Assembly (NCBI GenBank): GCA_014377495.1
Contig: JACMPN010000060.1
Location: 1 to 26,594, forward strand
Direction: 5' to 3'
Origin: Candidatus Sericytochromatia bacterium
GTDB taxonomy: Bacteria; Cyanobacteriota; Sericytochromatia; JACMPN01
DNA length: 26,594 nucleotides
The translations under genes and the position numbers were made by a program. The stretch's first letter is position 1; every line of letters begins with the position of its first letter. Shown here in pieces: positions 15,464-24,200 of the stretch. A model generated the notes under the pieces. The model was given only the letters and a program-made list of their open reading frames with translations. It ran no database searches and was not told where the DNA came from.

Positions 15464-16350
15464 TAGTTTCGCCTCTGCAACACGTATGCGACCAACGCCC
15501 GCAAAGGCTCGGCCCGCTCATCCCAGTCAGCCAGAGCCGCCAGGGCCCGGGCTCCCGCTTCATCGGCCAGGCCGCGGGCGCCCGCGAGCCCGAAGAACTT
15601 CGGATAGGTCGCCTTGTCGGCGGCCAGGTCCTTGCCGGGGGTCTTGCCCAGCTCGGCGGCGGTGGCAGAGTGATCGAGGATGTCATCCACGATCTGAAAG
15701 GCCAGTCCCAGCTCCAGGCCGTATTGGCCAAGCTGTTCGACCTGACCGGCGGTGCCGCCACCGATCCAGGCGCCCGCCCGCAGTGCACCCGCGATCAGGG
15801 AGCCGGTCTTTTGGCGGTGCAGGCTGATCAAATCGTCGGGGGTGGCCGGTCCGCCCTGCAGCCGCAGATCCTCGAACTGCCCCTGACACATGGTCACGTT
15901 CGCCCGGACCAGCTCACTGGCGGCCCGCAGCCGATCCTCGGCGGGCACGGTCGGCGCCTCGTCGAGGATCTTGGCGACGGCCAGGGTGATCATCGCATCG
16001 CCGGCCAGCAGCGCCGTCGCTTCACCGAAAACCTTGTGGCTGGTGGGTTTGCCGCGCCGCAGGTCGTCGTCGTCCATGCACGGCAGATCGTCATAGATCA
16101 GGGACTGGGTGTGCAGCATTTCGAACGCCACGGCGGTGGGCATGGCCTGGTGGCGCTCGCCACCGACCGCTTCAGCGGCGGCGAGGACGAGGATCGGGCG
16201 CAGGCGCTTGCCACCGGCCAAGAGGCTGTAGCGGATGGCATCGAGCAGGGTGCCCAGCCGGTGGTCACAGGCATCGGCAAGCGCCATCTCGATGTCGCCA
16301 CGGCGATCGGCGAGATAGGTTTCGATGGCGATGGTCTGCGGCATGCTCAT
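15463..16350 (-). CDS. ispA: Short-chain polyprenyl diphosphate synthase (geranylgeranyl- or farnesyl-diphosphate synthase)
   Basis: 295 residues from the ATG at 16350. The frame is open to a GTG at 16389, but the shorter form puts G-G-K-R-L-R-P at residues 46-52, as is normal for the family. The first Asp-rich motif D-D-L-P-C-M-D-D-D-D lies at 87-96 and the second D-D-I-L-D at 222-226; both bind Mg-diphosphate. K-T-G-S-L at 181-185 and K-T-P-G-K-D near 236-241 are also conserved. The residue five before the first motif is Gln82, where bacterial farnesyl synthases have Tyr and cyanobacterial CrtE has Met, so a C20 product is plausible. The cytoplasmic product would feed isoprenoid lipids or quinones. 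It is the first gene of a probable ispA-DUF212-MFS operon. Confidence 0.92.
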   Translation of the reverse strand: MSMPQTIAIETYLADRRGDIEMALADACDHRLGTLLDAIRYSLLAGGKRLRPILVLAAAEAVGGERHQAMPTAVAFEMLHTQSLIYDDLPCMDDDDLRRGKPTSHKVFGEATALLAGDAMITLAVAKILDEAPTVPAEDRLRAASELVRANVTMCQGQFEDLRLQGGPATPDDLISLHRQKTGSLIAGALRAGAWIGGGTAGQVEQLGQYGLELGLAFQIVDDILDHSATAAELGKTPGKDLAADKATYPKFFGLAGARGLADEAGARALAALADWDERAEPLRALVAYVLQRRN

Positions 16351-16407
16351 GGACAGTTTGGCACCCTGGCGGCTTTCGGTGTGTGTCACGGGATCGGACG
16401 AAACGGG

Positions 16408-16417
16408 AGTATAACAT
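16408..16417 (-). promoter_or_regulatory. Extended -10 promoter motif upstream of ispA
   Basis: Read leftward, this is ATGTTATACT, a TGn extension plus TATACT, differing at one base from the copies upstream of tgt and GT2. Transcription would begin near 16400, leaving about a 50-nt leader to the preferred ATG and about 12 nt to the alternative GTG. Confidence 0.45.
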
Positions 16418-16527
16418 GGCCCCCCCGACGGTCCTGGACCCGCGAGGGGCCTCCGGCCGGCTCACCGCACGGTCCCGGCCGCCCTCCTCCTGCAACCGCT
16501 GTCATTGGCAGGCGGCCAGGGCCCTGC

Positions 16528-18270
16528 TCAGAGTGGCCGACGGAAGATCTGCGGCCAGGACGACGCCAGCCGTTCCAGGCCGAGATCGGCCAGATCGAGG
16601 TTGCGGTGCCAGTGGATATGGGCTTCCGGCACCCACGGCTGATCGAAGGCGCTGACATAGGCGACGCTGATCAGCAGCAGGCCGCCCGGCCGCAAGAGCC
16701 GGATCAGGGACCGCAGGGTGGCCAGCGGCACGACTTCCCGCTCCAGGGCCCCGTAGGCGGTGATCACGTCGTAAGCGGACTCCGGCAGGTCTGCCACGGC
16801 GTCACTGGCCACAAACGCCCCGGTATGTCCCCGCCGTGCCAGCCGCCAGCGGATAAAATCGAGGGCCGGCCCCGCATGCTCCACCACGTCGACCGTCCCG
16901 GGCGCCGCCAGGGCGAGGTTGCCGACGTCACTGCGGTAGCTGAGCCAGCGGCGGGCGCCGATCGTTTCACCCTGGGCGACGGCTTCCCAGATCATCTGCC
17001 GCACGGTGTCGTCGAGAGAACGGCTGGCCAGCTCGAACGCCAACAGGGGCTCGCCGCCGTACCACCGCTGCCGGGCGTCCTCATCGCGAATGTCGGCCTC
17101 GAAAAACGCCCGGGCCAGCATGTGGGGCGCCAGCTCCAGCTTGCGCATCGCCTCGGTTTCCGGCAGCCCGAAGAAATCGGCCAGTTCGCCTGCGATCAGC
17201 ACGGTGCCGCCACGGGGCAGTTCCGGGATGGCACTGGACTTCTGGGTCAGCGACGGCGTCTTGGCATAGGCCGCCAGATAGTCGTCCGCCATCCGGCCGA
17301 TGGAAAAACGCTCCGCCACGTCGGCCCGGCAGCGGTGGGGATCGATCTCGTGCAGATGGGTCAGGCCGTAACGCAAGCCCCCGGCCGTCTCGGCGATGAA
17401 GCCGGTTTCACCGTCCAGGAGCACTTCCGAGACTGAGCCCCGGCGCAGGGCGACGACGGGCGTGCCGCAGGCGAGGGCTTCGATCATCACCATCCCGAAG
17501 GGCTCATCCATCTGGATGGGGAACAGCACGGCCTTGGCCCGTTTGACGAGATCGAGCTTTTGGGCCCCGTGCATCTCACCCACGTAGAGAACGTTGACCC
17601 CATCGACGTGTGGCCGGATGAATTCGTCCCAATAGGGACTGAGATACCGGTCCATGGGCCCGGCGATGACGAGGGGCAGACCCGCTTCCCGGGCGGCGGC
17701 GATCGCCAGATCCGCCCCTTTGATCGGATGCAGCCGACCCAGAAAAAGGAGGAACTCCTCCTTTTCGGCCTGGAAGGGAAACTCGTCGAGGGGCAGACCG
17801 TGGGGGATGACGAAGCGGACGTTCAGCTCCGGCGGCAGATTGCGCCGATGGGCATGGGTCAGGGCGACACAGGGCGAGCTGGAGAAGGCCTTGAGCAGAT
17901 CGAGGGCCCCCGGCGTTTCGCAGGGGGAGTGGATGGTGGTCAGGACGGGGGCGCTGACGAGGTCCCGGATGCCCAAGCCGAAGAACTCCGTGTGGTTGTG
18001 GATGATGTCGGCGCTCTCAGCCGCTTCACGGAAGGCTTTGACCGTATGGCTGAACTCCATCAGCACCTCGGCCCGTCCGAGCGACCGAAAGCTCAGGCGG
18101 CTGGAGCTGCGCAGCTTGGCGGTGGACTTGGAATCGCCCGAGGCGAACAGCGTCAGGTCATGGCCCCGCCGCATCAGCTCTTCGGTCAACGTGTGCACGA
18201 TCATCTCGATGCTGCCATGACCTGTCGGCGGCACGGGTTCGGTCAACGGAGCGATCTGAGCGATGCGCAT
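16528..18270 (-). CDS. Family-4 glycosyltransferase with degenerate methyltransferase-like C-terminal domain
   Basis: 580 residues from the ATG at 18270, which has AAAGGGA just upstream; the frame extends further, but that part lacks protein character. Residues 1-350 are GT-B: M-R-I-A-Q-I-A-P-L-T-E-P-V-P-P at the start, L-F-L-G-R-L-H-P-I-K-G in the nucleotide half, and the retaining-enzyme motif E-P-F-G-M-V-M-I-E with Glu256 and Glu264. Residues about 360-580 resemble a class I methyltransferase (L-D-F-I-R-W-R-L-A-R-R-G and L-R-P-G-G-L-L-L-I-S). The glycine-rich SAM loop, however, has become L-S-Y-R-S-D-V-G-N near residue 441, so activity is doubtful. It likely modifies a surface sugar; donor and acceptor are unknown. 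It is divergent from prmC with 89 bp between starts. Confidence 0.85.
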   Translation of the reverse strand: MRIAQIAPLTEPVPPTGHGSIEMIVHTLTEELMRRGHDLTLFASGDSKSTAKLRSSSRLSFRSLGRAEVLMEFSHTVKAFREAAESADIIHNHTEFFGLGIRDLVSAPVLTTIHSPCETPGALDLLKAFSSSPCVALTHAHRRNLPPELNVRFVIPHGLPLDEFPFQAEKEEFLLFLGRLHPIKGADLAIAAAREAGLPLVIAGPMDRYLSPYWDEFIRPHVDGVNVLYVGEMHGAQKLDLVKRAKAVLFPIQMDEPFGMVMIEALACGTPVVALRRGSVSEVLLDGETGFIAETAGGLRYGLTHLHEIDPHRCRADVAERFSIGRMADDYLAAYAKTPSLTQKSSAIPELPRGGTVLIAGELADFFGLPETEAMRKLELAPHMLARAFFEADIRDEDARQRWYGGEPLLAFELASRSLDDTVRQMIWEAVAQGETIGARRWLSYRSDVGNLALAAPGTVDVVEHAGPALDFIRWRLARRGHTGAFVASDAVADLPESAYDVITAYGALEREVVPLATLRSLIRLLRPGGLLLISVAYVSAFDQPWVPEAHIHWHRNLDLADLGLERLASSWPQIFRRPL

Positions 18271-18359
18271 GGGTTCCCTTTCTCTGCAAACCGCCGCATG
18301 CCGCAACTGCCGCATGATGCGGCCCCGCAAACCGGCTTTTCCGTGGTTCACTCCGCATT

Positions 18360-19232
18360 ATGCATCCCACTCAAACCCTACGGGCGATCCGCCAAGTGCT
18401 CTGCGACCAGTTGGCCGCCGCCGGGATCGACGAAGCCGGTCAGGAAGCGACCTGGATGATCGAGACGGCGAGCGGCCTTGATCGCCTGCGGCAGTTGGCC
18501 TATGCCGATGAACCGCTGTCCGAGGCCGTCGTCACCCAGTTGACGGCGTGGCTGGCGGAGCGGCTGACCCGCAAGCCCCTGGCCCAGATTCTCGGCTGGA
18601 CGGTGTTCTACGGCCTGCGGTTCACGGTGACCCCCGACGTCCTTTGTCCGCGACCGGAGACCGAGCTGCTGGTCGAATGCATCAGCGACCGCATTCCGGC
18701 AACAGGACAGCCGCAGCGCGTGGTGGATCTCGGCACCGGTTCGGGGGCTATCGCCATCGCCCTGGCCCACAGCCGTCCGGATTGTGCGCTCGTCGCAATC
18801 GACCGGTCCGTCGAGGCGCTCGCCGTTGCCCGTAAAAACGGTGTTGCTCTGGGTGTGGCGATCGACTGGCGCCAGGGAGACTGGTGTGGTGCCCTGCGTC
18901 CGGATGAGGCGGGCACGTTTGCCGCCATCGTCAGCAATCCGCCCTACATCCCGGAGGTAGTCTGGCAGGGGCTGGCGCCCGAGGTGAAAGACCACGAGCC
19001 GACGGGCGCCCTGGTCGGAGGCCAGGACGGACTCGATCCCTACCGCATCATCCCGGCTCAAGCCTGGACGTACCTCATAGCGGGCGGCTGGCTGGCTGTT
19101 GAACATGGCCAGGGCCAGGGCGTGGCGATCAAGACATTGTTCGAGGCGGCTGGCTATGTAGCGGTCGAGCAGCAGCTGGATTATGCGGGGATCGACCGCA
19201 TCGTCGTCGGCTGCAAACCGGCCGCTGCGTAG
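18360..19232 (+). CDS. prmC: Peptide chain release factor N5-glutamine methyltransferase
   Basis: 290 residues, normal length. The N-terminal helical domain includes P-L-A-Q-I-L-G-W-T-V-F-Y-G. The hallmark P-R-P-E-T-E is at residues 97-102, the SAM loop D-L-G-T-G-S-G at 123-129 and the catalytic N-P-P-Y at 193-196. The enzyme methylates the Gln of the GGQ motif in release factors RF1 and RF2 in the cytoplasm, using SAM. In many bacteria the gene follows prfA, but here no prfA is present; it stands alone, divergent from the glycosyltransferase. No Shine-Dalgarno is visible before the ATG, and the start was chosen because it gives the family's usual N-terminus. Confidence 0.92.
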   Translation: MHPTQTLRAIRQVLCDQLAAAGIDEAGQEATWMIETASGLDRLRQLAYADEPLSEAVVTQLTAWLAERLTRKPLAQILGWTVFYGLRFTVTPDVLCPRPETELLVECISDRIPATGQPQRVVDLGTGSGAIAIALAHSRPDCALVAIDRSVEALAVARKNGVALGVAIDWRQGDWCGALRPDEAGTFAAIVSNPPYIPEVVWQGLAPEVKDHEPTGALVGGQDGLDPYRIIPAQAWTYLIAGGWLAVEHGQGQGVAIKTLFEAAGYVAVEQQLDYAGIDRIVVGCKPAAA

Positions 19233-19259
19233 GCGTGTTGAAAAAAGATCACTAAACTT

Positions 19260-19281
19260 GGTTCCCCCGGCGTGGGGAACC
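19260..19281. terminator. Perfect hairpin between convergent prmC and the 713-residue gene
   Basis: GGTTCCCC (19260-19267) and GGGGAACC (19274-19281) form a perfect 8-bp stem with a six-base loop, in the 129-bp gap between convergent genes. An A-run (AAAAAA, 19242-19247) lies on the prmC side, so read leftward the hairpin is followed after a gap by a T-run. A bidirectional or leftward terminator is the best reading. Confidence 0.5.
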
Positions 19282-19361
19282 TTACGGAGGGGCCGAACGC
19301 ACTGACCCGCCACCAACCAATGCATGTGGTCGCTATGTGCCCTTTGCGATCGAATCGGGGG

Positions 19362-21503
19362 TCAACATTTCCGGATCCCGGGGTTGGTCTGCCCGAATTC
19401 TGCCAGGTGCTTCTTCAGGATCGAGCGTGCCTTGCCAAGCACGGCTGCCCGATTCTGGGCCTCGCCGTTCAACTTGGCGGCGGACATGGCCTGTTCGATA
19501 GAGATCCGGATCATCCCCACGACGATGGAATCCAGACCCGTCGGACAGAGCATGACCGCCGTTTCGCCGAGGGCATAGCGCAAGCCGCGTGCGGCCTTGT
19601 CTCCCAGAGACGCACCTTCGGAACCATAGTTCACGTCATCCATGAGGCGTTGCGCCTGTTTGACCTGGGCGAGACTCTCCGCCGTACCCAATTGCGCGTG
19701 ATTGGCCATGGCGACGATGAGTTTCGCGCTGACCGCCTCCTTCATGGTTCCCTTGAACGCATCGAGCGTGTCGTTGGTTGCTGTCGGGCCCGCCAAGCGG
19801 GCCAACTCCCTGCCCGCAGCGGTTGCCATCTCCGGCTTGTCGCTGAACCGCATGTTCACGTCCTTGAAAAGCATTGCCTCCATCCGGTGGAACTGGCCGT
19901 CGTCGAAAACGTCCCGATTCGCATACAGGTCAGCCCGCGTCAGCTGCCCTCGTTCGGCCCTGGTTCTTAACCAATCTAGGCGCTCGATCTGTGATCCGAG
20001 TGCCGCCATGCCGCCATGGGTACTCTGCCAGCCGGCGACGACCGCCCTACGGTCCTCTGTCAGCCCCACTTCGGTTTCGTTCTCGGCATCCCAGGGCTGG
20101 CTGTAACTGGCCGTATACTCGCCGGTGCGGGCCATGCCGCTGGGCCCAGGCTTGGTTTCCGCAGAGACCGGGGGAGGCGCCGTGGTCTCAGGCGGTACGC
20201 CTGGGGCGGGCGGTGTGGCAAGATCAGGCGGCGTACCGGTTCCGACGGGACCTGTCGCAGGGGCGCAGGCTGGGGGGAAGGCTGGTGGCGGCAGGACGGG
20301 TTCAATGCCGGACGCCGGCGGACCGACCACGGGGGCCGGTGCCGGGGCCGATCCGGTCGCCTGATTGCCGTGGGCGGCAGTCGCAGACGGTGGATCGACA
20401 CGGGCTGAACTGACCTGCACGGGTACAGGGGTCGCATCCATCGGTGCCACCGGCGGATTGCCCGCAGAGTCCGCAGGCCCGGCACTTGGGGCAGCGGCGG
20501 GAGTCGGGATCGCCTCGCGTGATGGCGGGGCCGCCCCACCGGTGCCAGCGCCGCCGTCGACAGGCGCCGTTCCTGCAGCCGGATCGCGCCGCCCCCGCTC
20601 ATGGCCCGCCGTAAACGTGATCGGCACCCTGGCCTCGTCCAAGGTCTTGGACAGATGGGCTTCGGCGCTGGCCAGCTGCTGTTTGGCCAGCATCAGCTGC
20701 CCGGTGCGCCACAGATTGGCAAATGGACCCGTGACATGAGCCTGCTCACCCCTGACACTGGCGGTATTTTTCAATTCGGTGAGCTGTTTGACCCACTCCT
20801 GGGCCTTGAGGTGACGCGCATTGGCTTCGAAGACGGGGCCATGGGCCGGTGGGGATCCGGTGGCAGCGGCCTTGACGGCATCACTGACCGGGGGCCCTGA
20901 CGCATCGCTCGGAACCCGATTGGGATTGAGTTCAGGGTGAGCCTGCATGTAGCTCTGGGATTGTTCGTTATGCAGCCCCTGATCCACCCTTTCGGGCGAG
21001 AATTTTTCTTGTCGAGCCTGTTCTTGCTGCTGTGTCCGTGCCGTTTCCTGCCGCTGTTCGGGGGTGCGGGCCTTCTCGGCCTCCGCCGCTTCTGCATCGG
21101 CTGCCTTCACCTTGGCGGCGTCCGATTTGGCTCTCACCGGATCGAACATCTTGGCAGTCTGCATCAGATGCCCCGCCTCGTATTCACTGGGCCTGCCGGC
21201 CGCCCGGTCCTGCAACCGTTCGATGGCCTTGTAGCCTAGGGTGAGTACGGACGTAACGGCCCCATAGACCGACATCAGGGTCGTGGTAATGGCTTTGGCC
21301 CGGGTAGATTCCAACTCGGCCGCGAGGTCGTCTTTTTGCATGTCGAGTTGCTGGAGACTGCGGGCCTGGACACGGCTATCGGTCTTTTCGGCCAGGGCGA
21401 GACTCTCACGGGTCGTCGCCATCTGGGCCTTGGAGATGGACGCCGCCAGGGCCCGACCCTCGTCGGCCATCGTCCGCGCCGCCCGGATGCTGCGTATGCC
21501 CAC
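19362..21503 (-). CDS. Large uncharacterised helical/Pro-rich protein without signal peptide
   Basis: 713 residues; family not recognised. The start is GTG with GGGAGG four bases upstream. Layout: residues 1-70 are Ala/Lys/Glu-rich helix with heptad character; 71-96 are a hydrophobic stretch (T-T-T-L-M-S-V-Y-G-A-V-T-S-V-L-T-L-G); 105-190 are charged and Gln/Glu-rich (R-T-Q-Q-Q-E-Q-A-R-Q-E-K). Residues 225-295 are helical, 305-470 are a long Pro/Ala/Gly/Thr linker, and 475-713 form a mainly helical domain ending in Cys. There is no Sec signal. A coiled coil next to a hydrophobic helix plus a disordered linker recalls type III translocators or other non-Sec secretion substrates, but no homology is shown. 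It lies 143 bp downstream of tgt in the same direction. Confidence 0.72.
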   Translation of the reverse strand: MGIRSIRAARTMADEGRALAASISKAQMATTRESLALAEKTDSRVQARSLQQLDMQKDDLAAELESTRAKAITTTLMSVYGAVTSVLTLGYKAIERLQDRAAGRPSEYEAGHLMQTAKMFDPVRAKSDAAKVKAADAEAAEAEKARTPEQRQETARTQQQEQARQEKFSPERVDQGLHNEQSQSYMQAHPELNPNRVPSDASGPPVSDAVKAAATGSPPAHGPVFEANARHLKAQEWVKQLTELKNTASVRGEQAHVTGPFANLWRTGQLMLAKQQLASAEAHLSKTLDEARVPITFTAGHERGRRDPAAGTAPVDGGAGTGGAAPPSREAIPTPAAAPSAGPADSAGNPPVAPMDATPVPVQVSSARVDPPSATAAHGNQATGSAPAPAPVVGPPASGIEPVLPPPAFPPACAPATGPVGTGTPPDLATPPAPGVPPETTAPPPVSAETKPGPSGMARTGEYTASYSQPWDAENETEVGLTEDRRAVVAGWQSTHGGMAALGSQIERLDWLRTRAERGQLTRADLYANRDVFDDGQFHRMEAMLFKDVNMRFSDKPEMATAAGRELARLAGPTATNDTLDAFKGTMKEAVSAKLIVAMANHAQLGTAESLAQVKQAQRLMDDVNYGSEGASLGDKAARGLRYALGETAVMLCPTGLDSIVVGMIRISIEQAMSAAKLNGEAQNRAAVLGKARSILKKHLAEFGQTNPGIRKC

Positions 21504-21510
21504 GTGGCCT

Positions 21511-21530
21511 CCCTGACCGCAGAGTCAGGG
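21511..21530 (-). promoter_or_regulatory. Hairpin touching the ribosome-binding site of the 713-residue gene
   Basis: CCCTGAC and GTCAGGG form a 7-bp stem with a six-base loop. Read leftward, the 3' arm GTCAGGG runs directly into AGG and the GTG start at 21503, so part of the GGGAGG Shine-Dalgarno lies in the stem. Pairing would hinder translation initiation. Confidence 0.4.
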
Positions 21531-21646
21531 TCGGGGCGCACCTGTCGTGCGGATCCGCCAACCGGTCAGCAAAACGACCGACATGGCGAACCAGGCAACG
21601 AACGTCTCAGCCCGACCAAGCGGTCGAGGTGATCATCGCGCATCTT

Positions 21647-22771
<1,125 letters not shown>

Positions 22772-22778
22772 GGGCGCC

Positions 22779-22806
22779 AGTATAGCATTCCGTCAGAGGG
22801 CGTCAG
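22779..22806 (-). promoter_or_regulatory. tgt promoter
   Basis: Read leftward: CTGACG (22806-22801) as -35, a 16-bp spacer, and TATACT (22784-22779) as -10 with a TGC extension. Only seven bases separate the -10 from the tgt ATG at 22771, so transcription would start at or next to the ATG and no Shine-Dalgarno could be included. Confidence 0.5.
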
Positions 22807-22851
22807 CCTCAGGTGCCGTTATCCATCCGGCCGGATCCGGCCCCGATGGGA

Positions 22852-23706
22852 TCAGGACGGGGCGCTGACTCCGAACCCGGCCAGGCGCTGATCGATCTGC
22901 TGGATCGCCGTGACGACGGTGAAAATCATGCTACCAGCCCGAGTCATCCCATCGATGAGGGCATCAAGCGTGGCGTCGTCGTTGTGGATCATCGTCGCCA
23001 GTTGGCAACGCACGTGTTTGATCCGGTTCAGGTTTTCAGGGTTGTTCAGGGGCTGATTCGGATCCGGGACTTTGTCCTCAGTCGCCGTCAGGCCCTGGAC
23101 GTAGGTGTTGAAATCTTCCACCAACCCGACGACGGTTTCCTGCGCCGCTTCGACAGCGTCGATGGCCGCCTCGATCTGGGCATCGCCGGGCCGGCCCATC
23201 AACTCCTGGATGACCGGACGCAGGGTGATGAACACGGCCTTGGCCCGACTCTGCAGATCGTCGAAGGCCACGGTCACCCGCTGGGTCAGAGCGGCGATGC
23301 CCCGCAAACCGATCGCATGGAACTCACCCGCCATCGCATAACAGGCCAGCACGTCCTGGCACAGGGCCCGTGCTTCCAGATTGTCGATTTGCTCGAGGGA
23401 AGAGTCGGCTGCCGACTTGAGCCGCTGGAACATGTCGAAGGCCTCGACCTTGCTGCAGCGGCGGATAGCATCGAACGCCATCAACTCCGGACCCTTGACC
23501 CCACCCAAGGCCACGTCGAGCGCCCCGAGCGCTCTATCGCCTTTATCCCGGTATGAGGCATAGACGAGGAATATGGACGCCACGTGATAGAAATTCCATA
23601 GCTGGGAAGGATCGACCTGTTGGATCGGTACGGCGCGACCATCCACAGTGATCTGATACCCGACCTCAGCCAAGATGGCCTTGACCGCCGCCATTTCACC
23701 TGCCAA
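22852..23706 (-). CDS. Uncharacterised alpha-helical protein
   Basis: 284 residues from a TTG at 23706 that has AAAGGAG seven bases upstream. Alternatives are the ATG four codons later (23694) and longer frames to 23805 that lack a Shine-Dalgarno. The sequence is almost all helix-forming with no long membrane span and no signal peptide. It begins A-V-K-A-I-L-A-E-V-G-Y and has F-Y-H-V-A-S-I-F-L-V-Y-A-S-Y near residue 40. An acidic helical region (A-A-I-D-A-V-E-A-A-Q-E-T-V-V-G) and a short Pro/Asn break (D-P-N-Q-P-L-N-N-P) follow. I do not recognise it. It is co-oriented with tgt (80 bp downstream) and with the Thr/Lys-rich gene upstream. Confidence 0.6.
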   Translation of the reverse strand: MAGEMAAVKAILAEVGYQITVDGRAVPIQQVDPSQLWNFYHVASIFLVYASYRDKGDRALGALDVALGGVKGPELMAFDAIRRCSKVEAFDMFQRLKSAADSSLEQIDNLEARALCQDVLACYAMAGEFHAIGLRGIAALTQRVTVAFDDLQSRAKAVFITLRPVIQELMGRPGDAQIEAAIDAVEAAQETVVGLVEDFNTYVQGLTATEDKVPDPNQPLNNPENLNRIKHVRCQLATMIHNDDATLDALIDGMTRAGSMIFTVVTAIQQIDQRLAGFGVSAPS

Positions 23707-23915
23707 GCCCGTGCTCCTTTGTGTGCTGCTGACGTTGTCCCCAACCATACCCAGTGTAACGCCCCACCGTCCACCTGGACGAGCCAGACAGGGGCAGGGC
23801 ATCACAAGGGCGTGACCGATGGCTTAAGAGGAACCCGTGGCCGTCTAGGTCGTCCATCCGGTCTGCGAGCATCAACCGGGTACCTTCCGGCACCCGGACC
23901 ATCGCCGGTATCGGA

Positions 23916-24200
23916 CTACTGTTGCTTCGTGGGGGCCGCTTTCGGGGTGACGTCTAACAGGGGTACTGACAAACCGTCGGGCATCGGCAGCGACACTTGG
24001 AACTTGTCGCCATCCTTTTTCACCGTGACCGTCAGACCCGTCACGTCGTTGATCGAGTTGGCCAGGCTCGCTTCGGTGTCCTTGGCGCTAGCCAGGCCCG
24101 TGGCACTCTCCTACAACTTTGCCTTACCCTGCGTGCCACGTGACGGATCCGGATTGGCGATCAGGTTTTCCTTGGCCTTGGCGGGATTGGACTTCCGAAC
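23916..24200 (-). pseudogene. In-frame continuation of the 588-residue gene beyond its TAG stop
   Basis: Directly after the TAG at 24203-24201 the same reading frame continues for 29 codons to a second TAG (24113-24111). It then runs 64 more codons to a third TAG (23918-23916). The translation stays protein-like and matches the gene's style (S-N-P-A-K-A-K-E-N-L-I-A-N-P, then S-I-N-D-V-T-G-L-T-V-T-V-K-K-D-G-D-K-F-Q). There is no frameshift and no internal start with a ribosome-binding site. Both internal stops are one C-to-T change from CAG. It is best read as a lost C-terminal domain, or a read-through extension. Confidence 0.6.

Noticed and set aside
19260..19281. Palindrome resembling a type I-E CRISPR repeat core
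   Set aside because: It occurs once with no second copy at spacer distance and no cas gene in the window. It sits between convergent genes, so a terminator is more likely.
23696..23902. Leftward 68-codon open frame between the 284- and 588-residue genes
   Set aside because: No Shine-Dalgarno, and its end overlaps the start region of the better supported 284-residue gene. Composition turns Arg/Trp/Gly-rich.
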